Of a stretch of 64,000 nucleotides of DNA, positions 34,863 to 46,148 are shown one piece after another. Position numbers and translations under genes: made by a program. Origin of the DNA: Saposhnikovia divaricata (taxonomy: Eukaryota > Streptophyta > Magnoliopsida > Apiales > Apiaceae); assembly GCA_036435485.1 (NCBI GenBank), contig CM071594.1:199790216-199854215 (forward strand), in the 5' to 3' direction. The notes beneath the pieces were generated by a model. That model did not search any database. It was not told where the DNA came from and worked only from the letters and a program-made list of their open reading frames with translations. Numbering within the stretch: position 1 is the first letter of the stretch; the number at the start of each line of letters is the position of its first letter.

Positions 34863-37800
34863 TCAGTTGTCTTCCCTTCTGAATTCTCCTTCTTCTGGCT
34901 CATCTGTGACTTGAAGTTTCATGTGTAAATCAGAATCAACAAGACGCTCTCTTCTTGATGGCAATCCTTGAGGTAAGACTAAAGGAATTCCAAGCTTCTT
35001 TCTCAGTTCACCTTGAAATTTCTTGTAATCTTTTATATTCGTTTGTGCATAGGATCGAATGTGATCTGCAGCTATTACCTTTTCTTCAATCAAGAATCCA
35101 TGATTTATGAGAGCATATTCAGCATATACCAAGTGTTTTGCATGATGTTCCTATAACTCATCTGTCTGAAGATTGATTGAATGAAGTACCTCTCCCTTAA
35201 GAAATTTTACTTGTGGAGGATCCTTAATCACTTCTGGTCCAGCTCTTTCAGCAAATTCTTTGAACTTCTCATGTAACAACACACCTAGCTCAGAAGATGT
35301 TCTCACCTTAGGCCTAAGTACCCAAATCTCTGTCAGCGATCTGTCAAAGAAGAACTGAATAGATACTCTGAAAGTTCCAACTTTATGACAATCCACAAAT
35401 ATTACCAGCTCATCAGATTTGGGTTCAAAAGCAGTAGTTATCCTTATGACTTCTACCTTTAAGGCCTTTATATACATATCATGAATTGGATTTGCCAGTT
35501 TGAATTCCTCGAGAATTTCTCCAAGACGACGATCTTCATAATCAGAACTCTGAGGTGAATCAATTGCTTTTTGAGCACGTTCCCATTTGTCACCGCTCTT
35601 TAGTCTGATATATGTCCTTCTCTTCTCAACATTTATAGCATGTAATCGTTGTAATGCTTGCTGTTCAACTTTCTGAAGTTCTTCATTTCGTGCAATTTAC
35701 TCTAATGACTTTTGAAGCTTTTCTTCTCTCATCAGCAAATTAACTTCCCTCTGAGCAAATAATTCTTCAGATTCTTTCTCTGCTTGTTGAGCTTCATATT
35801 CAGATGTCACTGGTCCTTCATCTTCCCAGTGACTAAGATCAGGTTCAGGAAGTTCTTCACCTTGATCAGGGAATTCAAGATCAGCAAAAACATCGAAGTT
35901 ATCCGGTTCACCCGTGTAATAATAACCTGTGTTCTTGTCTTGAATTTCTTCTTCAGTTTCTTCAACTACTTTCTTCCTCTTATCTCTCCTATCTTCCCTT
36001 TGGTCAGATTTTCCAGATTTTCCCTCTCCCTCTCTTTCTTTAGTTTTATCTTGTGACCCCTTTGATTTCTCCCCCTTAGTTGAGGAATCCTCTACAGATT
36101 TATCAGTTGCCCCAGCTTCAGGATCTTGTTCATCATCATCACCACCCTTACTTGTAAAGAATTCAATTTCTTCATTTGTAGGTTTGCGAGTTTGACTTAC
36201 AAGATTAAACAGATGTCTTAACCCTTTAGCCTGGTGTGCATTTTTCTTTTCAATCTGGTCCAGACGAGAATCAGTAGATTTCTGATTGTGCTGTACCTCT
36301 GACTGTAGAGTGTCAACTTTCATGGAAATCTCAGAAATTAACCTGTCTTGAGCAACAGTAATATCTCCAGAGTCATCAAGTGCCTTTTCATGAGAGAGTT
36401 CGAGAGAATCTATCTTCTTGGTGAAAGATGTCTTTAAGTAGTTTATCTCCTTCTTGATTCCAGCAAGCTGACTGTTGACAGAGGTGGATGAAGAAGATCG
36501 CTCACCCACTTGTGCTCTAAGAAATTCTGTTTCAGCCTTGCTGACTGCAAGTTCTTTCTCTAAAGCAGCTATCTTTTCTAATAGTGAGAGAGTGTATGTG
36601 TCAGTGTGTGCGCTCACCTGACGTTCACTTTGAGATCCACTCACCTGAAGTGCATGTGTTTCACTCAATTTTATGGTATTCCTCACATCACTCCTCTCAG
36701 TTTCCTGAGCTGCTTCCAGAGTTGTACCTGCAGTTAAAATCACCCTAGCCTCCTCTGGGAAGGTCAGTGGTGGTGCAATGGGAGTTCGCAAATCCCTGTC
36801 CTCAATCAATTCCACTTGTACATTTGGATTTGTAATCTGAATTGCTTCAGTAGTAGATTGATCAAGTTGCCTTCCACTTTCTTCAGTCGAAACTATGAGT
36901 GGAAACTCCCTTGAGGGATCTAGGAATGTTTCTCCTAGGAGGGGAGATGATGGTTCCATTAAAGTTGGCAGGGAACCAAGATTTCCCTCAGAAGTCTGTG
37001 AAGACTCTTCTACCGTAACTATGGTAGGCACTGTTTCAGACTCTATGTGCTCTCCTTTCAATGTGTCCCTATTTGCATCATAATCTATTTGTTCTCCCAT
37101 TGTTAGTAATAACAAAGGGGTTGTGCCTGACACATTACAGGATGCCATGGCCCTATGGCGAATTTCAATAGTATCATCCTTTTGAGAGGATGATCCTAGT
37201 AACTGTTGCATGGCCATATCAACGTCCATATCTTGTTGGGAAGATACGGATGGGCTTACAGTTGCCTCTGAATCAGTTCTACTTTTCTTTTGTAAAGGCA
37301 GAGATGTGGGTTCACTCATTATATTTCTTCTTTTCTTTGATCTTTGAAATGGAATTTTCTTTCTGGAGTGAAAGGTTTTAAGTGATGTTGATTCAGTGTT
37401 TGGCTCTATGACCGGGGTTAGAGATTGCGGTCTTACAATCCCTTGGTCAGCCCTATCAACCACTTGGGTTCCAGAAATAGATTGAGAAGTAGAAATAGTT
37501 TGAGGAACAAAAGACAATACCTGGTCAGCTGATTCTGCGATAGTCTCTGATAAGATTGGTTGATTTAATTCAGGTTCAGGGACAGATACAGTTTCTTCCA
37601 CTGGATGTTCAACAGCAAGTGCAGGTGGCTGAGGAACAATTTGCTGAGCAGGATCAACTTGTTGATTGCCTTGATCTTCATTATCAACAAGTATGTTTTC
37701 CACTGGTGGTTTAGGGTTTTGTTCAGGTTGTTCAGGTTCTGGTACAGGTTCAATGACAGGTAGTTGTATATAGTTTGACATGTATTGGGTGACAACTACA

Positions 37801-38564
37801 GGTATGTTTGTGAATTTAGGCTTGTTGCTGTACTCAGTGAACAATCTGGTAGTAGGTTTACCTGACGCCAGTGATTCTCCATTCAAGAATTGAGCTTGGT
37901 TTTCTAGTTCCACTAGATGATTAAAAATCAATGACAGGAATCTTGGATAATAGCATGATACTTTTTGTCCATTATCAAAATTCCTCTTTGCATTAATGAT
38001 TCTTCTAACCATCGGAACACACAGTAGTCTACCAATATTAATCCTTCGGTTATGTGCAACTGCATATCCAATATGCTGCAAGAAGGATGGTAATACCCCG
38101 AAGTTCCCTTTAGTAGAATTGGCGAAGACTCTAGCTAATGTGTCAAACAGATAGTTCCATTCCTGAACGAAGTTCTTTTTATTCCAGACAGTTTGATCAG
38201 GACTGTCTTGATAGAATATACCATTCAAAAAATTTATCAATTCTTGATCTGATGGTAACTCTTCGAAATCGTCAGTTGGAATATTTAAGACCGTATTTAT
38301 TGTATTTTCATAAACTGTGTACCGATTGTCTCCTACAGAGAAGACAAATGATCTGTTATCATTAGAAATGACAGTAGTAGTACACATGATTCGCAAGGGT
38401 TCAATTTTCAATGGAGCATCTAAGCTCAAAGCAGTGCGAACCAGTGAATTTTCATTTAAAAATCGAATCCACGGTCGAAAACGTTCAACTGAACATTTTT
38501 CTGGATTAAAATAACCGATTAAATTATGTTTAATAATTTCAAATCGATCAGCCATTTTAATCAA
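34863..38564 (-). pseudogene. Sirevirus third ORF (so-called envelope-like), interrupted by two stops
   Basis: This frame of 1234 codons starts at ATG 38564 and ends at 34863. It is broken by TAA at 35697-35699 and TAG at 35151-35153, and the frame is unchanged across both. It sits where Sireviruses carry their poorly understood third gene. The N-terminal ~230 residues look globular (FRPWIRFLNENSL, YTVYENTINTVLNIPTDDF). Then follow a Pro/Glu-rich stretch near 270-330, a basic cluster (SRKKIPFQRSKKRRN, near 400), a Ser/Thr-rich acidic middle, a predicted coiled coil at about 650-780 (SLLEKIAALEKELAVSKAET), and a highly charged tail. I see no signal peptide, transmembrane helix or furin-like site, which argues against a true envelope. 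The length is well above what I know for this gene class. Confidence 0.8.
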
Positions 38565-38939
38565 GATTTAATTTCTTTGAAAATTTCAGATTTTATAAAA
38601 TTATGATTTAAAAATTAATTTTTCGAATTAATAATTAATTAAAAATTCGAAATAATTAAAATTTCTCCAAAAATTCTGAAAAATTCACACAATGATCCTT
38701 GTATACACACAAACAACCATATATTTTTAGATTTTCAAGAATCGAACTGAATTACTCAGAAATTTAGATCGAAAAATACGATTTTTCGAAACCAAAATCA
38801 TTCAAATCTCAACCAAAACGCGATTTTAAACTATCAAACTGAAGGAAATCAAACAAGGAGTCGACGTTTGTACTGGGTTCGTGATTTCAGTTAAGTTGAA
38901 TCAAAAATTGGGCATGAATCGGTTGTATATACGCGTGTA

Positions 38940-39380
38940 TATATGTGTGTATCACTTTAGTTCTCTAAGACTTAACTTGAGAGAATGACATAAACTTAAA
39001 AATGACTTAACACTTCTAACTACTATATATATACTAGTTAGACGAATAAGACTTAAAAATAACTAACAAGACTTAACTAATAAGACTTAAAACTGTTACC
39101 TGCTATATATATACTAACTATGATTAAGACTTAAATCTAGAAAATAGACTTAAATTAATTACCAGTAAGACTTATTTAATTACAGACGAATAAGACTTAA
39201 CTTATATATAGACAAGACTTAAAAATAATATATACAAATTATAATCGATTATGACTTAATGTTAACAGACTCGAGAATATGACTTAATTTAACAAAAACT
39301 CGGTAAGACTTAACCTGTTTAAGTCATACCGATTTTCTTGTAAGTCATATTGATAGTTTTTCCTAATTTTAAGTCATATT
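38940..39380 (-). repeat. Motif-rich spacer between Sirevirus pol and third ORF
   Basis: About 15-20 copies of AAGACTTAA / TATGACTTAA / AATGACATAA lie within 440 bp, ending in a hairpin CGGTAAGACTTAA...TTTAAGTCATACCG at 39301-39331. The same words cluster in both LTRs. Such reiteration is not expected by chance and suggests a protein-binding or RNA structural function, or expansion of a repeat. Confidence 0.85.
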
Positions 39381-39767
39381 TACTTTAAACAAACATTAAA
39401 AACACAATAAAATATACAATTAACTTATAAAAATAATAAAAAATATTATAGAAAATTAAACAAATAATAAAAAATAATTATAAATACCAAATGCTATCCT
39501 ATTAACGAAAACAAAGCAATGTTAACAGGACAAACATTACAAAACATATGATAAATTAATTACTAAAATAGAAATAAATATCTACAAATATTCTAAAAAT
39601 ACAGAAGTATGAAGTATTAAATAATATGAATAAACAGAGTGAAAAATAACTAAACAAGCAAGAAAAACAGATGGTAAAATAATTATACAAGTGATTTCAA
39701 ACAACAAATATTCACAGTATAATCACTTGCAAAATTATTAATGATCAAATTTCAGATATTAACAGTA
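39381..39767. other. AT-rich Sirevirus spacer after RNase H
   Basis: This is non-coding and A-rich. Nothing was recognised. Confidence 0.5.
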
Positions 39768-41104
39768 TTAATTACTAGGACTGTCTAACATACCCAATTC
39801 ACTAACAATTTTAGTGAATGAGGATTCATTAAGCGACTTAGTAAAAATATCTACAGTTTGATCTCCAGAGCCTACAAATAGTAGTTGCACTGTACCATTC
39901 ATTACATGCTCTCTTATAAAATGATACCTTATGTCAATGTGCTTTGTCCTTGAGTGCTGCACAGGATTGCTGGCGATTGCTATGGCACTTGTATTATCAC
40001 ATAAAATAGGGATATTTTCCAATACAATGCCATAGTCCATTAATTGATTTCTAATCCATAAGATCTGAGCACAACAGCTTCCAGCAGCTATATATTCAGC
40101 TTCGGCTGTAGAGTTGGAAACTGTTTGCTGTTTCTTACTGAACCAGGATACCAATCTTCCACCTAGGTATTGACAACTCCCAGATGTACTTTTCCTGTCT
40201 ACAACACTTCCTGCATAGTCAGAATCTGTATATCCAATTAAAGTAAAACCAGATTCATTAGGGTACCAGATGCCTAAATTAGGCGTACCCTTTAGATATC
40301 TTAAGATTCTTTTGACAGCAGTGAGATGGAATTCTTTAGGGTTCGCTTGGAACCTTGCACACAAGCATGTGGCAAACATTATATCTGGTCTACTAGCAGT
40401 TAGGTAAAGCAATGAGCCAATCATACCTCTATAGCCTGTGATATCTACCTTGGCAGAACTTTCACATAAACCAATTTTGACAGCTATAGTTGATGGTGTC
40501 TTTGCTGATGAGCACTCCTCCATGTGATATTTCTTGAGGAGCTCCTTAATGTACTTGGATTGACAAATAAATATTCCATCTTGTCTCTGACTTATTTGTA
40601 ATCCAAGAAAGAATTTCAATTCTCCCATCATGCTCATTTCAAACCTACCCTGCATTAACTTAGAAAACTTCTTGCATAGAAGCTCATTAGTAGACCCAAA
40701 TATAATATCGTCCACATAGACTTGGACTAGTATTATATCATTCTTATGTCTTTTAGTGAAGAGCGTTTTGTCTATGACACCTCTTATAAAACCATTTTCT
40801 AATAGAAATTCAGAAAGAGTGTCATACCATTTTCTTGGGGCTTGCTTAAGACCATAGATAGCTTTGTAAAGAAAGTAGACATAGTCCAGATGATCTTGAT
40901 CTTCAAAACCAGGGGGCTGTTCTACATACACTTCTTCATCTAGCTTACCATTCAGAAAAGCACTCTTGACATCCACTTGATAAACTTTGAATCTTGAATA
41001 GGATGCAAATGCCAAGAATATTCTGATGGCCTCAAGTCTTGCCACTGGAGCATAGGTCTCATCATAATCAATGCCTTCAGCTTAAGAATAACCTTTAGCT
41101 ACCA
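39768..41104 (-). pseudogene. Sirevirus pol, 3' part: reverse transcriptase and RNase H
   Basis: This is the continuation of the pol frame on the far side of the Athila insertion. It opens in the RT N-terminus, meets a TAA stop near 41081, then reads uninterrupted from ETYAPVARLEAIRIF through VDVKSAFLNGKLDEE, the catalytic YVDDIIFGS (near 40715) and SLLYLTASRPDIMFAT. RNase H follows (TDSDYAG, EAEYIAAGS, CDNTSAIAIASNP, TKHIDIRYHFIREHV). It ends at 39768 after SELGMLDSPSN. All RT catalytic residues are present. The reading frame has no ATG of its own, as expected for part of a polyprotein. Confidence 0.93.
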
Positions 41105-41109
41105 GTCTT

Positions 41110-42579
41110 TGTTAGCACAAAATTACGCAAGCGCACGTAGTCACAAGTAATATAATTAAAGTTCGTTCCGCAGAGATCTGGTTAAGTTTCAATCAGTAAA
41201 TATGCCTATGCAACAATGTTTAGTTTTAATCCACTGCTAAGACAAATAACAATTTTGGTTTTGAGTAACTAAATTAAACTAGGATGCAAATTTTAAACTA
41301 AGAATTTAATTAACTAATGAGATTGAATTCGAATTACTAATATGAGAATAAACATGGGATCCCAACTTCATTAAATACTTCCCTTAGATCTGACGCCTTT
41401 AATCTCTATATGCAATGATTTTGATATCTAATCGGATAACACGAAACCAGTATACGCTACCTGTCAGCATACGCATACCAAACTAAACATACATCCACAA
41501 AAGAGATAGAAGATGATTAGACACCAATTATGCTTAGACCCTATATGTCTATAGAATTTGAAAACATAACGGTTGAAGAACAGGTTATCCATTAAGATCA
41601 CATAGGGTAGTATAAGTATTTTCATCTCACACCACAAATCATATTGACAATCAATTATGAACCTATGCTAGCATGGCAAGTTCTAAATCTCAAGATCCAC
41701 TTTCACTTCACAAGAGATTAACAATTCAATTTAGATGTTAGCTACGCATCTAAAAGCATTAAGATTAACCATACGAGGATATCAAATTCACATCACACAC
41801 AGATCTTTACAGCATCAAGATACTAAGTTTCATAAATAACTCCGTTAGAATCCCATGACAACGTTTAGCCCATAATTGAACTATTCATCGTCATGGGATT
41901 TGATGAAAACATAATAATTAACAAGATATGAAAGAAAGAAACAATAATATTAATAAAAACAAGAGTTGAGAAAACAAATCTATATCCAAAGTATACAGAA
42001 GATGAAGTAGATCTAGATCTTTGCTTGTCACCGAGCTTGAATCCTTCTCCACTTTGCTCTCTTGCAGTTTTACGTTATAATACTAATAATCTAATACAAA
42101 TTACAAGGTATGATGTGTTTATATAGGCACTACAAGTCTTGCCCAACAAGAAAATACAAAAACAGAATTATAATAGAATTTCTGCAAGATACGTTTCCTA
42201 ATTTGATTCTGTTTTGTAAGGAAATTTCGTGGCTGACTTTTCTTCAAATTTTCTGGAACGCTCCCCACGTAATTGGGCTTCTGGACTATCTTAGAATGAT
42301 AGAAAATCTCGTTATCTTCGCGTGGACTGCTTACGGGCCTAAAACGGACTTCTAGAACTCAAGATATGGCCAAAACAATGTAAACTGCGCAACCCTTCTC
42401 GAAAATCCGAATTTTAATCAATTAATTCCCAAAAAATTATAAAAGCATCCACTTTAGTCAACATTCTCGTAATCCTGCACAACTAAGCAAAACACATCAA
42501 ATCTACAACAACTTGAGCCCAAGACAATCAATTTAAGCCGAAATTAAGCGATCCAAGTGGATATAAAATCCACTTATCA
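41110..42579 (-). repeat. Athila 3' LTR
   Basis: This is the 1470-bp LTR, almost identical to 51693-53162. The differences I noticed are near 41438 (CTAATCGG against CTGATCGG) and near 42516 (CTTGAGCC against CTTAAGCC). Confidence 0.96.
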
Positions 42580-44048
42580 CACCCCCAAACTTAAACCGAT
42601 GCTTGTCCTCAAGCATAAACAATTACAACTAACTAACTAGCTAGTACCACTTCCGTAGGTGATCACGGTTGCATTTGGCATATGCAACAAGCCCTTTAAA
42701 CCCCTAGGCAGCCCTAGTGGACGAGTAAGGTCTCGTGAGGGCCTATAGCGAATGTACCCTCAAAATCCATCTAACTAAACAATGCAAAAACAATGCAATG
42801 CATGAATGCAACTAGTATGAAAATGCAACGATCCCCTTCAAACTAACCAAAACCAACTAGCAAGCGAATATCTTAGAGAATGCAACTAACTCCAAATAGA
42901 GCTCGACCAAGTTCCCGTATACTAACAATACATGAACAGAAACGTGCGTGTGTGCAATGCTCATCAGAAATACTCCCAAAACTAGGTCAAAAATCATACA
43001 TGCTCTTCGTCAAGACAATCACAGGTTTATAAATAGAATAGACTGTAGACACTTCATAACCTAAGAACACCTCCATCCTTATCCAAGGTAGACAGAAATT
43101 CATGCTTTTATTACTAAACAACTACAACACACAATATACAAACATGCTTATTTAACCGTGCAATGGATGAGACCCCGAAAGGCTTATACAATAATACCCA
43201 TGTAGCGAGCGTTGGGTTAGTGGATCCCAGACTATAAAAGCCTTAGGTCACTAGGCACAAAGTCCCCGCGAACTTAATTGCTCGAGTATTAAAGAGCTCA
43301 CCCTGGTTAATTTTGCATATAAACAATTGACACTTTTGATCTTTTCTTTTTTTCCTTTTTTTTTTCTGTTTTTTTTTTTCTCTTTCTTTTTTTTTTCTAT
43401 GCAATCTGGAATGAGAATTCTCAATTCCAACCCTAGACTACTCATATAAATATGAGCCGGCTACTAGCCATTTGACGCCTAGCCTTTATTGACAACAATT
43501 TACAATTAAGCATGAAATTCCCGTTTCCCCCAAACTTAGACTTTAGTGATCCTACGCCATCAAGGGAATAACGAAAATTCTAAATATAATCAAGTGATTA
43601 AATCTCAAAACATCCAAACAAGCATGATCTCAACCTAGCCCAAAAGCACCCAATGAGACTGTGAAAAGATTTTGTTTCTGAAGCATGCAAGTCAATTTCA
43701 TAGAAACTATAAGTCAACCCTCTACTCATCATTACCACACTCAATTAGACACCAACCTACCAATCAGAATTAGCTCGTTCTAAGGGATCATGAAACATGC
43801 ATGCTATGAAAATGCAACTAGAATGAACTCACATGGTATACGAAACAAAAACAGAATGTCCTACATGAAACAAACATAATTAATACGAACATAACATGAA
43901 TGAATTACTACTAAGCATGCAAAACATGATATCCTACATGAACACATATATACAACAACAACTACTAATCCCTCAAACCACCCCCAAACTTAAAATATTC
44001 GATGTCCGCATTGAATGGAAGTAAATACAAGGGATAGTAGAAACATAC
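42580..44048 (-). other. Athila polypurine tract and 3' untranslated region
   Basis: The minus strand reads AAGTTTGGGGGTG directly before the 3' LTR (42580-42592), the polypurine tract. The rest up to the third ORF is non-coding, with an A-rich run (T-rich on plus) at 43335-43400. The same 3' region is present, diverged, at 62883-63701 in the older copy. Confidence 0.85.
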
Positions 44049-45236
44049 CTACTCGTCCTCGCTATCGTCACCCTCGTCATCCTCCTCAGATGAATCAGGC
44101 GGAGGGTACGGAGTCCGAGCTCCAAATATAGGCCACTGAACAGGAGTACCTGGCGACTGAAAAGCTGCATCCAAAGCCACGGCCATGTCCTCGGAATACT
44201 GGCGACTGCTAACATGCATAGCATCCAACCGCCTAGTCATGCGACGAAAATAGGTATCAAAAACCGACATATCCACTGTACGCCGCGGAGGACCTGCCAT
44301 AACAACTCCCGGTGCCCTAGAACCCTGTGGTGGAGCGCCCGCTCCCTGACCACCATTACCATCAACAACAAATCCTAAACCCCGAGGATGAGGAATGCCG
44401 CCCGGCCACTCCGTCAACCGGTCAATAGTAGCATCAGTAATGGAAGACATAGGTTTATGCACTGGCTCACCGTCATACCATTTTACTTTCGAAGCATCAC
44501 ACAAGTACGCTATGATAGAAGCATAGGGAATACTAGCCATCGAATTACTCCCCAAATAACGAAGAATATTTTGATTAATAACGTAACCAAGGTCAACATA
44601 CTTACCTTTGAGAATACCCCATAACAGAATAGCTCTATCAACAGTAACATCGGACACATGGCTTGACGGAATGATATTAGAACTTATGAACAAGAACCAA
44701 GCCCGTGCAAAACTAGACAATGATGCAGCTGGAAAAATCCTTTTCTCGGTGGTACCCGACCTACACTTCCACTCCGTACCCGGAACACACAGCTCACTAA
44801 TGATAGCATCAAGATCAACATCATCCCTAGTCTTTTTCCCCCAATCCTTAGCACCTCTAGGTTTAGGCGGTTGCCTAATCAAAGTACGAATCGCACGAGG
44901 CGAATAATCCACCTTCTGGCCCCTAACAACCGTGGAGTTATTCCTTGCTATCGAAGCATTAGCATAAAAATCCCTAACCACATCCAATGGGGCATCATTA
45001 GCAAACTCACAAAATAAAGTCCATCCCCGCTCACTAATCATCGCCTCCATCTCCTCATACTTACGGGGCACAAGCCTTCTTTCCTGAATAACCCCCTTGA
45101 CAACCAATCTACCATACTCCGCTTTGGCATCCTCATTCACAAATTTTTCCACTCCATCTCCCATAACATCATTCTCATCCAAAGATGGACGAGCACTACT
45201 ACTACTACCTACTAATCGCTGTCGTTTAGGAGCCAT
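44049..45236 (-). CDS. Athila third ORF (plant transposon protein, envelope-position)
   Basis: This intact 395-residue protein starts at ATG 45236 (MAPKRQRLVGSSSSARP) and lies downstream of pol, where Athila elements carry an extra gene. The central part (GWTLFCEFANDAPLDVVRDF, IRTLIRQPP, RAWFLFISSNIIPSSHVSDV, VDRAILLWGILKGKYVDLGY) matches what I know as the putative plant transposon protein domain, found widely in Athila-like copies. The N terminus is basic, the C-terminal ~100 residues are low-complexity, and the last 20 are strongly acidic (DSSEEDDEGDDSEDE). There is no signal peptide or convincing membrane helix. Its biochemical role is unknown, and expression probably needs a spliced or subgenomic RNA. 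Confidence 0.88.
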   Translation of the reverse strand: MAPKRQRLVGSSSSARPSLDENDVMGDGVEKFVNEDAKAEYGRLVVKGVIQERRLVPRKYEEMEAMISERGWTLFCEFANDAPLDVVRDFYANASIARNNSTVVRGQKVDYSPRAIRTLIRQPPKPRGAKDWGKKTRDDVDLDAIISELCVPGTEWKCRSGTTEKRIFPAASLSSFARAWFLFISSNIIPSSHVSDVTVDRAILLWGILKGKYVDLGYVINQNILRYLGSNSMASIPYASIIAYLCDASKVKWYDGEPVHKPMSSITDATIDRLTEWPGGIPHPRGLGFVVDGNGGQGAGAPPQGSRAPGVVMAGPPRRTVDMSVFDTYFRRMTRRLDAMHVSSRQYSEDMAVALDAAFQSPGTPVQWPIFGARTPYPPPDSSEEDDEGDDSEDE

Positions 45237-46148
45237 GACAACAATTTATCAAGCAAAGAACCACAATCTCCAACAATTCACCAAACAAAAGAACCCCCAA
45301 TTTACACACTCCAAGAACCCTAGCTTGCAAAATTCACAAATTCAAATAAAATATGAAATAGATTATTACCCAATTGAATCAAAGAGGTGAACTTGCTAGA
45401 TTAATCCCCCAAAAACTCAAATTTGATTCTCCCTTGTACTTTGAATGGATGGAGGTTGAGAAATTTGGGTTTATATAGATGGGTGTGTGTATGTATATAT
45501 AAGGTGGGTGTATGTATATAGATAATGGAGATGGAAAAGGAAAAGGAATTGGGAATTAAATTAGATGTAGGATATGCTTTAGAGATGTAGGATATGATTT
45601 TTTTTTGAGGATTTGGGGTTGAATTGAATTTGAGTTAGGAAAAGAATTGTGTAAGTAATAGGATAGAAGATGAGAGAAAAGTAAAAAAAAAAAAAAATTT
45701 TTCGCGTGAACAGTAACCTTCTGCGCTTCCAGCGCCAACAGCGCCTGTGGCGCACTCCGTCCCTGCGTTACACAGCGCTTCCAGCGCAAAACGCGCCTGT
45801 TGCGCCACTTGCTCATGCGTGACACGCCTCTAGCGCGAACAGCGCCTGTGGCGCGGCTTGGTCCTGCGTTACTGCTGCGCTTGAGGCGCGGCTGGCGCCT
45901 GTGGCGTGGCTGTCTCCTGCAGAAAAGTGCTGTTGTTGTATTGTTTTTTTTTCTTTTTCTTTTTTTTTTTTTTTTCACAACAACAATTTTTTTTTTTTTT
46001 TTTCACACTCTTTTCTCTCTCTTTTTTTTTTTTCTTTTTCTTTTTTTTTTTTCAAGAGAGAAACAATAATACAACAAAATACATGAGCGTGGGTTGCCTC
46101 CCACGAAGCGCTCCTTTTACGTCATTAGCTTGACGTTCTTCTCCCAAA
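45237..46148 (-). other. Athila spacer between pol and third ORF
   Basis: This holds two homopolymer-rich tracts (A/G-rich on the coding strand, 45950-46060; A-rich near 45687-45702) and a GC-rich repeat block between them. No gene is present. Confidence 0.75.
45715..45925. repeat. GC-rich block of degenerate ~25-bp repeats
   Basis: Repeated words GCGCTTCCAGCGC, ACAGCGCCTGTGGCGC and TCCTGCGTTAC recur about four times at short, irregular intervals. Many are self-complementary (GCGCC..GGCGC), so the transcript would fold strongly. The GC content is far above the rest of the element. Confidence 0.85.

Noticed and set aside
37565..37795. Leu/Asn-rich frame overlapping the Sirevirus third ORF
   Set aside because: It is a shadow of the Pro/Glu-rich stretch in another frame.
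34863..38564. Retroviral envelope protein
   Set aside because: The position fits the usual name, but no signal peptide, membrane anchor or cleavage site is visible.
42110..42355. 81-codon frame present identically in both Athila LTRs (also 52693-52938)
   Set aside because: It lies in the LTR on the strand opposite to transcription, starts by chance and shows no family resemblance.
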